Assembly: GCA_022450045.1 (NCBI GenBank) | Contig: JAKURD010000002.1 | Span: forward strand, 124,001-188,000 | DNA length: 64,000 bases | From: Gracilimonas sp. | Lineage (GTDB): Bacteria > Bacteroidota > Rhodothermia > Balneolales > Balneolaceae | Direction of reading: 5' to 3' | Part shown: positions 24,990 through 33,918 of the stretch, piece by piece | How the letters are laid out: each line of letters begins with the position of its first letter | How positions within the stretch are numbered: the first letter of the stretch is position 1 | Notes under the pieces: generated by a model | Told to the model about the DNA's origin: nothing | Seen by the model: the letters and a program-made list of their open reading frames with translations, nothing else | Databases searched by the model: none | Translations under genes and position numbers: made by a program

Positions 24990-26267
24990 ATGTCTTTTAA
25001 ATCACTGAATCTCAGTACACCCATCCTTAAATCCCTGGAAGAAGAAGGATACACTCACCCCACACCTATTCAATCTCAAGCTATTCCTATTGCTCTTAAA
25101 GGCTCGGATGTGTTAGGATGCGCACAAACCGGGACCGGGAAAACAGCCGCATTTGCGATCCCGATTTTACAATTGTTGAATGCAAGCAAAAAACATGGGA
25201 ATAATAGAAAAATCCGGAGTTTGATCGTCACCCCAACCCGTGAACTGGCCATCCAGATTGATGAAAGTTTTCAAAGTTATGGCAGGTACACGAATTTAGA
25301 AACCGCTGTTGTTTTTGGAGGAGTAAATCAAAAAGGACAGGTGAGAAAACTGAAGAGAGGAGTAGATATTCTCACAGCCACTCCCGGACGATTACTTGAT
25401 CTGATGAACCAGGGATTTATTTCCCTCTCTGATATCGAAATATTTGTACTGGATGAAGCCGATCGCATGCTTGACATGGGTTTCATTAACGATATAAAAA
25501 AACTACTGAAAGCTCTTCCCAATAAGCGTCAAACATTGTTCTTCTCAGCAACCATGCCGTCTGAAATTGTACACCTTTCAAAATCGATCCTTAACAACCC
25601 TGTAAAAGTGGAAGTTACACCAGAATCTTCTACGGTAGATATCATTAAGCAGGGCATTTATTTTGTGGATAAAGGAAATAAAAAAAATCTACTGGTGGAT
25701 GTGCTACAAGAAGCAGGCTCAAAGTCGGCATTGGTTTTTACCCGTACAAAGCACGGAGCCAATAAAGTGGTGAAATTACTGAATAGCCAAAATATTCAGG
25801 CAGAAGCTATTCATGGAAATAAATCTCAGGCAGCGCGACAACGAGCGCTCGGGAACTTCAAAGACCAGATAACAAGAGTTCTTGTTGCAACCGACATTGC
25901 TGCCCGCGGCATTGATGTGGACGAGTTGGAGTATGTAATTAACTATGAAATCCCAAATATACCCGAAACGTATGTACATCGGATAGGACGAACCGGAAGG
26001 GCAGGATTAGATGGCACTGCGTTGTCCTTTTGTGATGCTCAGGAAAAATCCCATTTAAAAGATATTGAGAAACTGATTGGTAAAAATATCCCTGTGATAG
26101 ATGATCATGAATATCCGTTAATGGAGCATAACCCGGCTGCTCCCGAGAAACAAAAACAACGTCCGTCCAGAAAACACAAAAGTGAGAAAAGAAAGATAAG
26201 TACCGGGGGTAAGCCTAAGAGCAATAACAAGAAAAGAAGAAGAAAAAGAGCGGGCAATAACAGGTAA
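24990..26267 (+). CDS. DEAD-box RNA helicase (RhlE-like)
   Basis: 425 residues. ATP-dependent RNA helicase core with all motifs: Q-motif FKSLNLS...[19 protein letters not shown], Ia [14 protein letters not shown] with [38 protein letters not shown] basic, lysine-rich tail (about 385-425) follows, typical of the RhlE group and used to grip RNA, often ribosomal RNA. Likely cold- or stress-related ribosome assembly. The terminator hairpin directly upstream suggests control of readthrough. Confidence 0.93.
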   Translation: MSFKSLNLSTPILKSLEEEGYTHPTPIQSQAIPIALKGSDVLGCAQTGTGKTAAFAIPILQLLNASKKHGNNRKIRSLIVTPTRELAIQIDESFQSYGRYTNLETAVVFGGVNQKGQVRKLKRGVDILTATPGRLLDLMNQGFISLSDIEIFVLDEADRMLDMGFINDIKKLLKALPNKRQTLFFSATMPSEIVHLSKSILNNPVKVEVTPESSTVDIIKQGIYFVDKGNKKNLLVDVLQEAGSKSALVFTRTKHGANKVVKLLNSQNIQAEAIHGNKSQAARQRALGNFKDQITRVLVATDIAARGIDVDELEYVINYEIPNIPETYVHRIGRTGRAGLDGTALSFCDAQEKSHLKDIEKLIGKNIPVIDDHEYPLMEHNPAAPEKQKQRPSRKHKSEKRKISTGGKPKSNNKKRRRKRAGNNR

Positions 26268-26402
26268 AAGACAATATTTGCCTGGGGTGTTTGCGGGCTT
26301 ATTCTGGCGAGAAGGATGGGGCTTTTAAAATCCCAAGTGAATATATGCTATCACTATTGATGCAGTTTTCGAGAGTTTTCTGAGAGAAGCCTTGGTCAAA
26401 AT

Positions 26403-26622
26403 TTAGAAGGGAATACGAACTGAAATGGAAGTTCCTTCACCAACTTCAGAATTTAAACTGACCCCGCCTTTCATCAATTCCGTTAAATGCCGGGCAAACT
26501 GAAATCCAAATCCGAAGCCTTATTCATCTTTGGTTTCCGCAGTACTTTTAGCATTTCCTGACATTATTTTTTTGACCTGATCTTTATTCATTCCAATTCC
26601 GATGTCCTTCACATGGACGTTC
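26403..26622 (-). pseudogene. histidine kinase ATPase-domain remnant
   Basis: The minus strand reads LLNVHVKDIGIGMNKDQVKKIMSG...AETKDE, a TAA, then GFGFGFQFARHLTELMKGG, SLNSEVGEGTSISVRIPF and a stop at 26403-26405. This is the G1-G2 end of a HATPase_c domain (DxGxGM ... GFGxxxxRxLxxLxGG ... GEGTxxxxxxP). It has an internal stop and nothing upstream of the N-box, so it is decayed. Nothing else coding in 26268-26928. Confidence 0.8.
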
Positions 26623-26665
26623 AATAATCTTTACTATGCTGTTTAGATGTCAAGGGGGCTTCATT

Positions 26666-26851
26666 TAAACCCTGAGCTGGATTATTGATAGCTTGAAAAA
26701 TGCCTAAAAGTCATCCCTGTGAAGGCAGGGATCTTATTATTGCCAGTAATTCAATCATGGATACGTAAAAAAACAAGTAGATTTCGGGCATTCGCCGCGA
26801 AATGCCCATCTTGCCTGTGATAGAGCCTACTTTTTAATCGAACTCGGGTTT
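26666..26851. repeat. family-2 MITE-like element, copy 1
   Basis: About 186 bp with left end AACCCTGAGCTGGATTATTG and right end TTTTTAATCGAACTCGGGTT. The interior has the hairpin ATCCCTG-TGAAG-GCAGGGAT and CTTATTATTGCCAGTAATTC. It is very similar throughout to 61793-61976 and, more distantly, to the block ending at 37377. No coding capacity. Confidence 0.8.
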
Positions 26852-26928
26852 TAACAATATTTTGAGAGTTTTAATAAACGATCAAATTCGTTACAGGGAT
26901 AAGAGTTTTTTTTTGTCAAAGACCAAAA

Positions 26929-27822
26929 TTATTCAGATAAACTCCATATATCTACCCGGTCCAGGGCAATGTAAGGTACAGCTATGTGGTTGAGTTTGGT
27001 ATTTATACCTATATCAGCCGGCCGGCCGATTGTTTTGATGAGGATTCGTTCTGTGTTTTCGTTGAATATCCGTATGGAGGAATCCTGCTGACTGGTTGAA
27101 AATAAAGTAGCTCCAATGAATTCAATTCCATCGAAATACCCTCCTTCCAGTGTTTCAAATTCACTGAGCTCACCGGAAGCGTTAAAAGCATAAAAAGTTT
27201 GATCGCCGCCCCAGGGTGCCAATAGAAAATCTCCGGTGTTTGGATCCAGGGTAATCCCATTCGGTGCATTGGGCAGGTCTTCAAGAAATAATTCAACGCT
27301 TTCATTCTCCACTTTATAAACGGTGGATGTTCCCGTATCAGTTACATACAAAGTGCTATTTTCATCCGCAGAAACATCATTGAGGAATCCTATCTCGAAT
27401 TCAGTAAAATCAACAAAATGGGTTTGTTCTCCGGAATCTTTATCAAAGCCATGAAGTCCCAGAACATCAGCAGCCCACAAGGTTTGATCAACGATAAACA
27501 TACCACGGGGAGCGTGAAGGGGAGCGTCATTGGTGCCGATCATAAATTTCAGGTTAAGGATATTTCCCTCAGCATCTGCTTTTGTGATGAAGCCGGTAGA
27601 ATCCTGATCATTACCGCCACCGGTAAAGTTGGATATGAAATATACATCCTGATCCGGATCATACCGAACGGCCTCAGGGCCATCAAGTCCGGTTATGGAA
27701 TATACAATATGAGTAGAGTCTTGAACGGTCTCTAAATTAAGGGTAGGAGTGGGAGACTCAGGGGAGGTACAGGCTGTTGCAAAAAATAGGATGATTGTTA
27801 AAAATGAACATATAGCTCTCAT
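26929..27822 (-). CDS. SMP-30/gluconolactonase-like beta-propeller lipoprotein
   Basis: 297 residues from the ATG at 27822, chosen because AAAGGAA lies just upstream and the protein then opens with a lipoprotein signal (RAICSFLTIILFFATAC, Cys about 17); the frame can be extended upstream but would overlap the preceding gene. Repeated blades are visible (GLDGPEAVRYDPDQDVYFISNF; HAPRGMFIVDQTLWAADVLGL; LPNAPNGITLDPNTGDFLLAPWGG). Related propellers bind metal and hydrolyse lactones or are sensors; function here unknown. It lies 10 bp after the LCIB-like gene, so the two are likely cotranscribed. Confidence 0.75.
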   Translation of the reverse strand: MRAICSFLTIILFFATACTSPESPTPTLNLETVQDSTHIVYSITGLDGPEAVRYDPDQDVYFISNFTGGGNDQDSTGFITKADAEGNILNLKFMIGTNDAPLHAPRGMFIVDQTLWAADVLGLHGFDKDSGEQTHFVDFTEFEIGFLNDVSADENSTLYVTDTGTSTVYKVENESVELFLEDLPNAPNGITLDPNTGDFLLAPWGGDQTFYAFNASGELSEFETLEGGYFDGIEFIGATLFSTSQQDSSIRIFNENTERILIKTIGRPADIGINTKLNHIAVPYIALDRVDIWSLSE

Positions 27823-27832
27823 ACGTATTCCT

Positions 27833-28519
27833 TTATTTATTGAACCAAGATATATCACGTATTTCAAAAAAATCTTCCTGATCCCAATCTGTGTTAATTA
27901 TAATTCCGCCTATCAATAAAAGCGGTTTTGTTCCAAGGTTTTCAAGGCCTGCTCCAATTATGTCGGCCAGTTCCCTTTTTATTTGGTTAAATCCAGTTTC
28001 GGTAGTCGCTACAATCTCGTTATCAGCGGTCTTGATGTCCTCGTAATTTTCGATCAACACCTTGTGTACTTGTCCCTGCTGATAATCATTATGAGAAATA
28101 TTTAAGACATTTCCTTCTTTTACGTTATTCAGTCCAGCAATCAAAGAACCACAGCTTGAGGATGGCTCTGTTTGTCCTTCTCTCAATACCTTCCCAAAAG
28201 TTCCGTTTTTGGTAACACCTACATGAGGTCCATATAGAATGATTGCTGCTCCCTCATTAGGAATATGACTGGAAAATGCTGCGAAACCCGTTTTTCCGGT
28301 AAATGGAAGGCCGGAAATCCCACCAAAGGAAAAAGGCCCGGGACCTTTAAAATCCTCTCCAATTTTTAAAAAGCTATTATTGATCTCGTCACTGCAGATG
28401 GATGTTCCCCATATACAATCAGCAGGATTCAGGTTATTGTCTTCAAGTTTTTTACGTATCGTTTTCTTAAGCGAAGATAGAGACTTAGCCTTCGGGTAAA
28501 CCTTGATTATATGTTGCAT
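27833..28519 (-). CDS. LCIB-like protein (limiting-CO2-inducible B / beta-carbonic-anhydrase fold)
   Basis: 228 residues. The segment CSDEINNSF...FSFGGISGLPFTGKTGFAAFSSHIPNEGAAIILYGPHVGVTKNGTFGKVLREGQ...SSSCGSLIAG (shown in pieces: CSDEIN at 42, GGISGLPFTGKTGF at 66, SSHIPNEG at 83, LYGPHVGV at 95, SSCGS at 121) matches the LCIB family known from algal CO2-concentrating systems. Candidate zinc ligands by analogy to beta-carbonic anhydrases are Cys42, His85 and Cys123, with Asp44 as the dyad Asp. No Arg stands two residues after Asp44, so activity is uncertain; Chlamydomonas LCIB itself is reported inactive alone. Confidence 0.72.
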   Translation of the reverse strand: MQHIIKVYPKAKSLSSLKKTIRKKLEDNNLNPADCIWGTSICSDEINNSFLKIGEDFKGPGPFSFGGISGLPFTGKTGFAAFSSHIPNEGAAIILYGPHVGVTKNGTFGKVLREGQTEPSSSCGSLIAGLNNVKEGNVLNISHNDYQQGQVHKVLIENYEDIKTADNEIVATTETGFNQIKRELADIIGAGLENLGTKPLLLIGGIIINTDWDQEDFFEIRDISWFNK

Positions 28520-28867
28520 GTCATTAATCTAAATTACTGCTTTATTTTGCGTCAAATCTAACGATATAAAATCATTATTTAGAAATTAAATTCCTGCAAT
28601 ACGGAAGAAGTATGAAATAAAAAATTAATATTCTGCCGAATATCATAACAGAAGCTTTTTATCCGTATATTTAGAGCTTATTAAAATTGTGAGTTCGCGA
28701 TAAGACTGGAACACTAATACTTTTCAGGTTTATAGAACCTTGCTGGCCTTTGTAAATCAAGCAGTCGTGCTTGCCTCTTGTCCATAGCTCACCCCAAATT
28801 TATTCCGGACAAGAAGACGCGCAGCAAAAAATTTCTGAACGGGATCAAAACGACTAAAAAATACTAT
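28520..28867 (+). promoter_or_regulatory. leader region of the second DEAD-box helicase
   Basis: 348 bp without a gene. It holds a solo family-1 end (TTGTGAGTTCGCGATAAGAC, 28687-28706) and a small hairpin CAAGCA-GTCG-TGCTTG (28758-28773). The long AT-rich leader would suit a cold-induced helicase mRNA, but no promoter was assigned with confidence. Confidence 0.4.
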
Positions 28868-30733
28868 ATGTCAACGTTCAAAGAACTGGGCCTGTCGCCC
28901 GAAATATGTCAAGCAATAGAAGATCTTGGCTTTGAAACCCCCACTGAAGTACAGGAAAGAGCTATTCCTACTATATTGGCTTCACAACGGGATCTAATTG
29001 CATTGGCCCAAACCGGAACGGGTAAAACCGGAGCTTTCGGAATGCCCGTGCTGCAACAAGTGGATGCCAACTCAAAAAATGTTCAGGTTTTGGTGCTTTC
29101 ACCAACCCGCGAACTGGCTATCCAGATAGAAAAAGACCTGAAGGCTTTTGCCAAATATCAAAAAGGAATTAAAACATTAGCTGTGTATGGCGGAGCGAAT
29201 ATCTCCACCCAGATACGCGGACTTAATAACGGTGCTCAGGTTGTGATTGGAACGCCGGGACGAATGCTGGATCTCATCAGGAGAAGAAAGCTCGATGTTA
29301 CAAATGTTCGTTCGTTGATCTTAGATGAAGCTGATGAAATGCTGAATATGGGATTCCAGGAAGACCTGGATGCCATTCTTCACGATACACCGAAACAAAA
29401 ACAAACGCTGCTGTTTTCTGCTACGATGCCAAATCAGATTTCTAAAATGGCCCGTAAGTACATGAACAATCCCGAAGAAATTCAGGTGAATGCCCGTAAT
29501 TCCGGTGCGCTGAATGTAGAGCACCATTTTTACATGGTACAAGCTAAAGATCGCTATGATGCACTCAAGCGGATAGCCGATGTAAATCCTGATATTTATG
29601 GGATCATCTTCTGCAGAACTCGCCGCGAAACCGCTGATATTGCTTCTAAACTTTCCAAAGAAGGATACAATGCCGACCTGTTGAATGGAGACTTGTCTCA
29701 AAATCAGCGTGATGAGGTGATGAACCGCTTCCGTTCTAAGGATCTGCAATTGTTGGTTGCTACCGATGTTGCTGCCCGCGGATTAGATGTGGACAGCCTG
29801 ACGCACGTTATCAACTATAATCTTCCGGATGACCTGGAAGTGTATATTCACCGAAGTGGCCGTACAGGCCGTGCAGGAAATAGCGGGATCGCCGTTTCCA
29901 TTATCCATACCCGTGAAATGAACAAGATCCGGTCACTGGAAAAAATGTCCGGCAAGGATTTCATTAAGCAGGATGTTCCGAAAGGCGAGGAAGTTTGTGG
30001 TGTTCGCATGATGGATATGGTTGAGAAACTCAGAACCACAGAAGTTAACGAAAAGCAGATCGAGAAGTATTTACCGGAAGTGTATGAGCGGCTTGCTGAC
30101 TTAGGCTGGCAAGAACTCATCAAACATTTTGTATCCATGGAATTCAATCAGATCCTGGAATATTACGAGCAGGCCGGCGATATCAATGCCACAGCCGGGA
30201 AGTCGAAGAATAACAACCGTAAGAATTCATCTAATCGTAAAGAAAATAGAAATTCAGGCGGAAGCAGCAGTAATCGTATTGCTGAAGCAGGTTTTACACG
30301 GTATTTCCTGAATGTAGGTGGAAGAGACGGATTGAATCCGGCCCGATTGATGGGTGTTGTAAATGAACAAATGAATGGCAAAAAGCCGGATTTTGGTAAG
30401 ATCGATATCCAGAATAATTTCTCATTCTTTGAAGTAGAAGAAGGATTTGATTCGAAATTGTTTGAATCAATGAACGGAACAAAATTTGAGGGAAGAGACA
30501 TTTCCGTTGAATTGGCTAAGCCCGATACCAATGGGTCTTCTTCATCAAACGGTTCTTCATCAGGAGCATATAAAGGCAAAGGCGGTTCCGGTTCTAAGAG
30601 ATCTGGATTCAAAAAAGAGAACAGGAAATTCAGAGGCGAAGAGCCTTTTGCGAAATCCAAGGAAAGTGAGCCTTTTAGTAAATCTAAAGGCGGACGTATC
30701 AAAAAGAAAAGAAGTCCAAAAGTGTATAGTTAA
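28868..30733 (+). CDS. deaD: DEAD-box RNA helicase with DbpA-type RNA-binding domain (CsdA/DeaD-like)
   Basis: 621 residues from the ATG at 28868 (MSTFKELGLSPEI), which begins with the Q-motif helix; the 30 upstream residues in frame are not family-like. Helicase motifs: [47 protein letters not shown]. After a linker rich in Asn/Ser/Lys comes a DbpA-like RNA-binding domain (TRYFLNVGGRDGLNPARLMG...FFEVEEGF, about 490-560) and a Gly/Ser/Lys/Arg tail. Such helicases act in ribosome assembly and cold-shock mRNA unwinding. Confidence 0.93.
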   Translation: MSTFKELGLSPEICQAIEDLGFETPTEVQERAIPTILASQRDLIALAQTGTGKTGAFGMPVLQQVDANSKNVQVLVLSPTRELAIQIEKDLKAFAKYQKGIKTLAVYGGANISTQIRGLNNGAQVVIGTPGRMLDLIRRRKLDVTNVRSLILDEADEMLNMGFQEDLDAILHDTPKQKQTLLFSATMPNQISKMARKYMNNPEEIQVNARNSGALNVEHHFYMVQAKDRYDALKRIADVNPDIYGIIFCRTRRETADIASKLSKEGYNADLLNGDLSQNQRDEVMNRFRSKDLQLLVATDVAARGLDVDSLTHVINYNLPDDLEVYIHRSGRTGRAGNSGIAVSIIHTREMNKIRSLEKMSGKDFIKQDVPKGEEVCGVRMMDMVEKLRTTEVNEKQIEKYLPEVYERLADLGWQELIKHFVSMEFNQILEYYEQAGDINATAGKSKNNNRKNSSNRKENRNSGGSSSNRIAEAGFTRYFLNVGGRDGLNPARLMGVVNEQMNGKKPDFGKIDIQNNFSFFEVEEGFDSKLFESMNGTKFEGRDISVELAKPDTNGSSSSNGSSSGAYKGKGGSGSKRSGFKKENRKFRGEEPFAKSKESEPFSKSKGGRIKKKRSPKVYS

Positions 30734-30791
30734 TCACTTTGAATTCATTCAGCCTGTAAGATAGACAGGTAAAGGACAGACAGAATCTAAG

Positions 30792-30822
30792 CCCGGGATC
30801 AGAAATGATTCCGGGTTTTTTT
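30792..30822 (+). terminator. intrinsic terminator after the helicase
   Basis: CCCGGGATC ... GATTCCGGG stem followed by TTTTTTT; 58 bp after the helicase stop. Confidence 0.8.
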
Positions 30823-30826
30823 ATGA

Positions 30827-31271
30827 AATGTCAGTTCGAGATAATTATCCTCGTTAAAGTCTTTGAGTCACGATCTGATGGCTCCAAGTCCATCTGACCG
30901 TTTGTTTAATTCGAGCACCAAGTTCAGTTCGTATCCTAATCCAACATCCTGCGTCTCTATCATTGATCAGCCCCTTCGATCAGCCCCATCCATCAAGCCG
31001 GGTATCCGTTAGATGGATCTCATAGCTATTTTAACGTGAATTCGATATAAAGACCATCTGTTGAGTACGTTGAATGGTCATTTCGCGGCGAATGTCCGAA
31101 ATCTTATGGCTGATCAGATAGGCAATACGGAATTCATGGCAGCCATTAGATTCCCGTCTCCACGGGAATGACCGCAAGCATCCATTTTTATCCTTTTAAC
31201 TTCGTTCTTATCTCGAACTCACGTTATTTTAAACTTCTTTCAGAAATATTCTTTATCTCGAATTCGCGTTA
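30827..31271. repeat. nested family-1 repeats, copy B (outer) with an inner element at 31032-31226
   Basis: Outer left end AATGTCAGTTCGAGATAA (from 30827) and outer right end CTTTATCTCGAATTCGCGTTA (ends 31271). Inside lies a complete 195-bp element with ends TAACGTGAATTCGATATAAA (31032) and CTTATCTCGAACTCACGTTA (to 31226). The outer body is collinear with copies A and C (CTCGTTAAAGTCTTTGAGTC, then the CTGATGGCTCCAAG and TAATCCAACATCCTGCG words). No coding capacity. Confidence 0.75.
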
Positions 31272-31400
31272 TGAAGAAAAACCCTGTGTTTAAGGGATCA
31301 AGCGTTGGGGCTGGAGCTTCCAAAAATAGATCTCATGCAAAGTTATAGTTAGTAGAGCACTGAAAACATAAACTTTATATATGTTCCGAAATAAAATAAT

Positions 31401-31438
31401 TGTTACATATTATGTTTTTAAAAACATAATATGTAACA
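31401..31438 (+). promoter_or_regulatory. perfect 38-bp palindrome, candidate TetR operator
   Basis: Left arm TGTTACATATTATGTTTTT (31401-31419) is followed directly by its exact complement AAAAACATAATATGTAACA (31420-31438). It lies 29 bp before the TetR start. A further half-site AAAACATAA sits at 31363-31371. TetR dimers bind shorter dyads (15-30 bp); a 38-bp perfect one could hold two dimers. Confidence 0.75.
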
Positions 31439-31467
31439 TCAGTCGGAATATGATAACAAATAAATTT

Positions 31468-32049
31468 ATGGCGACCGAAAGAGAACGAACGATACTTGAC
31501 ACCGCAAAAGAGCTGTTTTGGAACTTTGGCATTCAGAAAGTTACGGTAAAAGAAATTTGCAAAGAGGCAGGGGTAAGTAAAATGACTTTTTACCGTGCCT
31601 TCAGGAACAAAGAAGAAGTAGCCGCATTGGTCGTTGATGAATTTATCGATAAAATCGAGCATGATTATGAAGCTGTGTTAGTTCAGTCAATCGGCTTTCC
31701 GGAAAAAGTACAACAGCTTATCGGGCTGGAATACAAGTACTCTTCTAAAATGAGCAAAGCGCTACTAAAAGATCTGTATCAAAGAGAGAAAAAAGGGTTG
31801 GCATTAAAACTGGAGAAAAGTCAAGAGAGATTAATGAAATTAATTGAAACTCACTTCAAAGAAGCACAGGATGAAGGATGGATCAATCCCGATTTAAGCA
31901 TGGATTTTATACTCTACATGCTAAATGAACTGAATCACAAAGTTGAGGATGAAAAATTACTTATGATGTACACGCATCCGTCGAAATTGATCATGGATCT
32001 GACCAATTTCTTTTTTTATGGTATAGCTAATAAAGATGTACAAGGATGA
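31468..32049 (+). CDS. TetR family regulator of the Lol-like cassette
   Basis: 193 residues from the ATG at 31468 (MATERERTILDTAKELF). The longer frame from 31381 would be translated through the palindrome and is rejected. Helix-turn-helix IQKVTVKEICKEAGVSKMTFYRAFRNKEEV (about 22-51), helical ligand domain after. Its stop overlaps the next gene's start (ATGA), so it leads a six-gene operon. Likely represses the operon through the 38-bp palindrome; the ligand is unknown, perhaps a lipid given the neighbours. Confidence 0.9.
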   Translation: MATERERTILDTAKELFWNFGIQKVTVKEICKEAGVSKMTFYRAFRNKEEVAALVVDEFIDKIEHDYEAVLVQSIGFPEKVQQLIGLEYKYSSKMSKALLKDLYQREKKGLALKLEKSQERLMKLIETHFKEAQDEGWINPDLSMDFILYMLNELNHKVEDEKLLMMYTHPSKLIMDLTNFFFYGIANKDVQG

Positions 32050-33191
32050 AACAGCGGATATTCAATATTGGTATTAGTATTTTTTTAATATTTAATATTA
32101 CTGTATTTGCACAAAATAAACAGTCGTTTGAATTTAATGGGCAGCTTTCCGTATTCGGTAGTTATAGTCCTGATAATACGCTCGATTTTTTTACAGGCGG
32201 GCGCTACTTACCCGAACTGAGTTATAACATTCCCATAAGTTCTTTTAAGTCGATTGATATTCTGACATCAGCAAATATGTATGGTTCTGTCTATTATCAA
32301 CTATTCGATTCGGCGAGAACCGACGCTGACATTAAACCTTATCGCGTTTGGGCACGCTATACCGGTAATCAATCAGAGGTGAGAGCGGGTTTACAAAAAA
32401 TAAATTTCGGATCAGCAAGCTTACTGCGCCCAATGCAATGGTTCAATCAAATAGACCCAAGAGATCCTTTGCAGATTACCAATGGGGTTTACGGTGTTTT
32501 AGGGCGGTATTATTTTTTGAATAATGCGAATATCTGGCTTTGGGCACTTTATGGTAATGAGGAAACCCGGGGGTTCGATGCCGTGCCAACCTATGGAAAA
32601 ACACCCGAATTCGGTGGGCGTATTCAATATCCAATGAAAAGTGGTGAAATGGCTTTTTCCTATCATCACCGAACCGCTGACACTGAAGATTTGAGAGCAA
32701 TTACGCAATATGACAAGATTCAGGAAAACAGATTTGGACTGGATGGGAAATGGGATGTCGTACTTGGCTTCTGGTTCGAAGCTTCCTTTATTCATAAATC
32801 CTTAGATGTGGGTGATCTCACTAATCAGACCTTACTTATGGTGGGCGCCGATTACACCTTTGGGATAAAAAACGGGCTTACTGTTGTCGGTGAACACCTG
32901 ATCAGCTCTTACGATGAAGATCCGTTTGAAATGGCTAATACTTCAAATATATCCGCATTAAGTTTCTCTTACCCATTGGGTCTTTGGGATAACCTGGGTG
33001 TTTTTACTTACTACGATTGGGCTGCAGACAATCTTACTTTTTCGCTCAATTATGAACACCAATTCAACAAAGTAGTTGGTCATCTTATAGCATTTTATAA
33101 TCCTGACACACAAACAGGTATTCAGCAGAATAATCTTATTAATAATTTCTCAGGGCCCGGGATAAGACTCATGGTCGTTTATAATCACTAA
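32046..33191 (+). CDS. outer-membrane beta-barrel protein of the Lol-like cassette
   Basis: 381 residues with a signal peptide (KQRIFNIGISIFLIFNITVFAQ). Alternating aromatic strands throughout (YNIPISSFKSIDILTSANMYGSVYYQLF; FGLDGKWDVVLGFWFEASFIHKS) and a C-terminal strand ending in IRLMVVYNH indicate a barrel. The segment LQKINFGSASLLRPMQWFNQIDPRDPLQ recalls DUF1302-type barrels that accompany LolA-like proteins and lipid or sterol transporters. Probably the outer-membrane end of the system. No specific family assigned. Confidence 0.7.
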   Translation: MKQRIFNIGISIFLIFNITVFAQNKQSFEFNGQLSVFGSYSPDNTLDFFTGGRYLPELSYNIPISSFKSIDILTSANMYGSVYYQLFDSARTDADIKPYRVWARYTGNQSEVRAGLQKINFGSASLLRPMQWFNQIDPRDPLQITNGVYGVLGRYYFLNNANIWLWALYGNEETRGFDAVPTYGKTPEFGGRIQYPMKSGEMAFSYHHRTADTEDLRAITQYDKIQENRFGLDGKWDVVLGFWFEASFIHKSLDVGDLTNQTLLMVGADYTFGIKNGLTVVGEHLISSYDEDPFEMANTSNISALSFSYPLGLWDNLGVFTYYDWAADNLTFSLNYEHQFNKVVGHLIAFYNPDTQTGIQQNNLINNFSGPGIRLMVVYNH

Positions 33192-33201
33192 ATCAATAGA
33201 A

Positions 33202-33918
33202 ATGGATTCAGAACATATTATACAGTTAGAACATGTTACCAAAAAATTTCCGGTGGGCGATGGGAGGCACTTTACGGCCCTGAAAGATATAAATTTGACC
33301 TTCGATAAAGCAGAGTTTGCAGGCTTGGTAGGTCCAAGTGGGTCGGGGAAAACAACCTTGCTTAATATCATAGGCTCTTTAGACAGTCCTACTGAAGGCA
33401 AAGCAATGGTACTGGGAAAGAATATAGCTGAACTGTCTCACAAGGAATCGGCGCATTTACGTAATATTCACATTGGATTTATTTTTCAAGTGTACAACTT
33501 GTTACCGGTTTATACAGTGTTTGAAAACGTAGAATTTGCACTTTTGCTACAGAATATTGGTGAAAGCGAACGAAAAAAAGCTGCTATGGAGGCTCTGGAA
33601 TGGGTTGGATTACAGGATTTAGCCGATAAAAAGCCGGACAAGATATCGGGGGGTGAAGGTCAAAGGGTTGCCATAGCCCGGGCTATTGTAAAACGACCGA
33701 GTATCATGCTCGCAGATGAACCTACGGCCAACCTGGATGCAAAAAATGCCCATCAGATTATGAAGATTCTTAAGGGGCTTAATAAAGAACTCGATACTAC
33801 CTTTCTATTTTCAACGCACGACGAAAAGGTGATGCAATACCTTGACCGTACCATTAGCCTCAGAGATGGGAAAGTCGAAAAGGATAAAACAACAAACGAA
33901 AGCAATAAACTATCATGA
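33202..33918 (+). CDS. ABC transporter ATPase, LolD/MacB type
   Basis: 238 residues. Walker A GPSGSGKTT (about 40), Q-loop FQVYNLLP, signature SGGEGQRVAIARAI, Walker B IMLADEPTANLD, switch FSTHDEKV. These words are those of the LolD/MacB/FtsE branch, which powers mechanotransmission rather than substrate passage through the membrane domain. Overlaps the first permease by ATGA. Confidence 0.93.
   Translation: MDSEHIIQLEHVTKKFPVGDGRHFTALKDINLTFDKAEFAGLVGPSGSGKTTLLNIIGSLDSPTEGKAMVLGKNIAELSHKESAHLRNIHIGFIFQVYNLLPVYTVFENVEFALLLQNIGESERKKAAMEALEWVGLQDLADKKPDKISGGEGQRVAIARAIVKRPSIMLADEPTANLDAKNAHQIMKILKGLNKELDTTFLFSTHDEKVMQYLDRTISLRDGKVEKDKTTNESNKLS

Noticed and set aside
28520..28867. Extended N-terminus of the second DEAD-box helicase (from 28778)
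   Set aside because: Residues before MSTFKELGLS do not fit the family and the frame runs through leader sequence; the start at 28868 is the conserved one.
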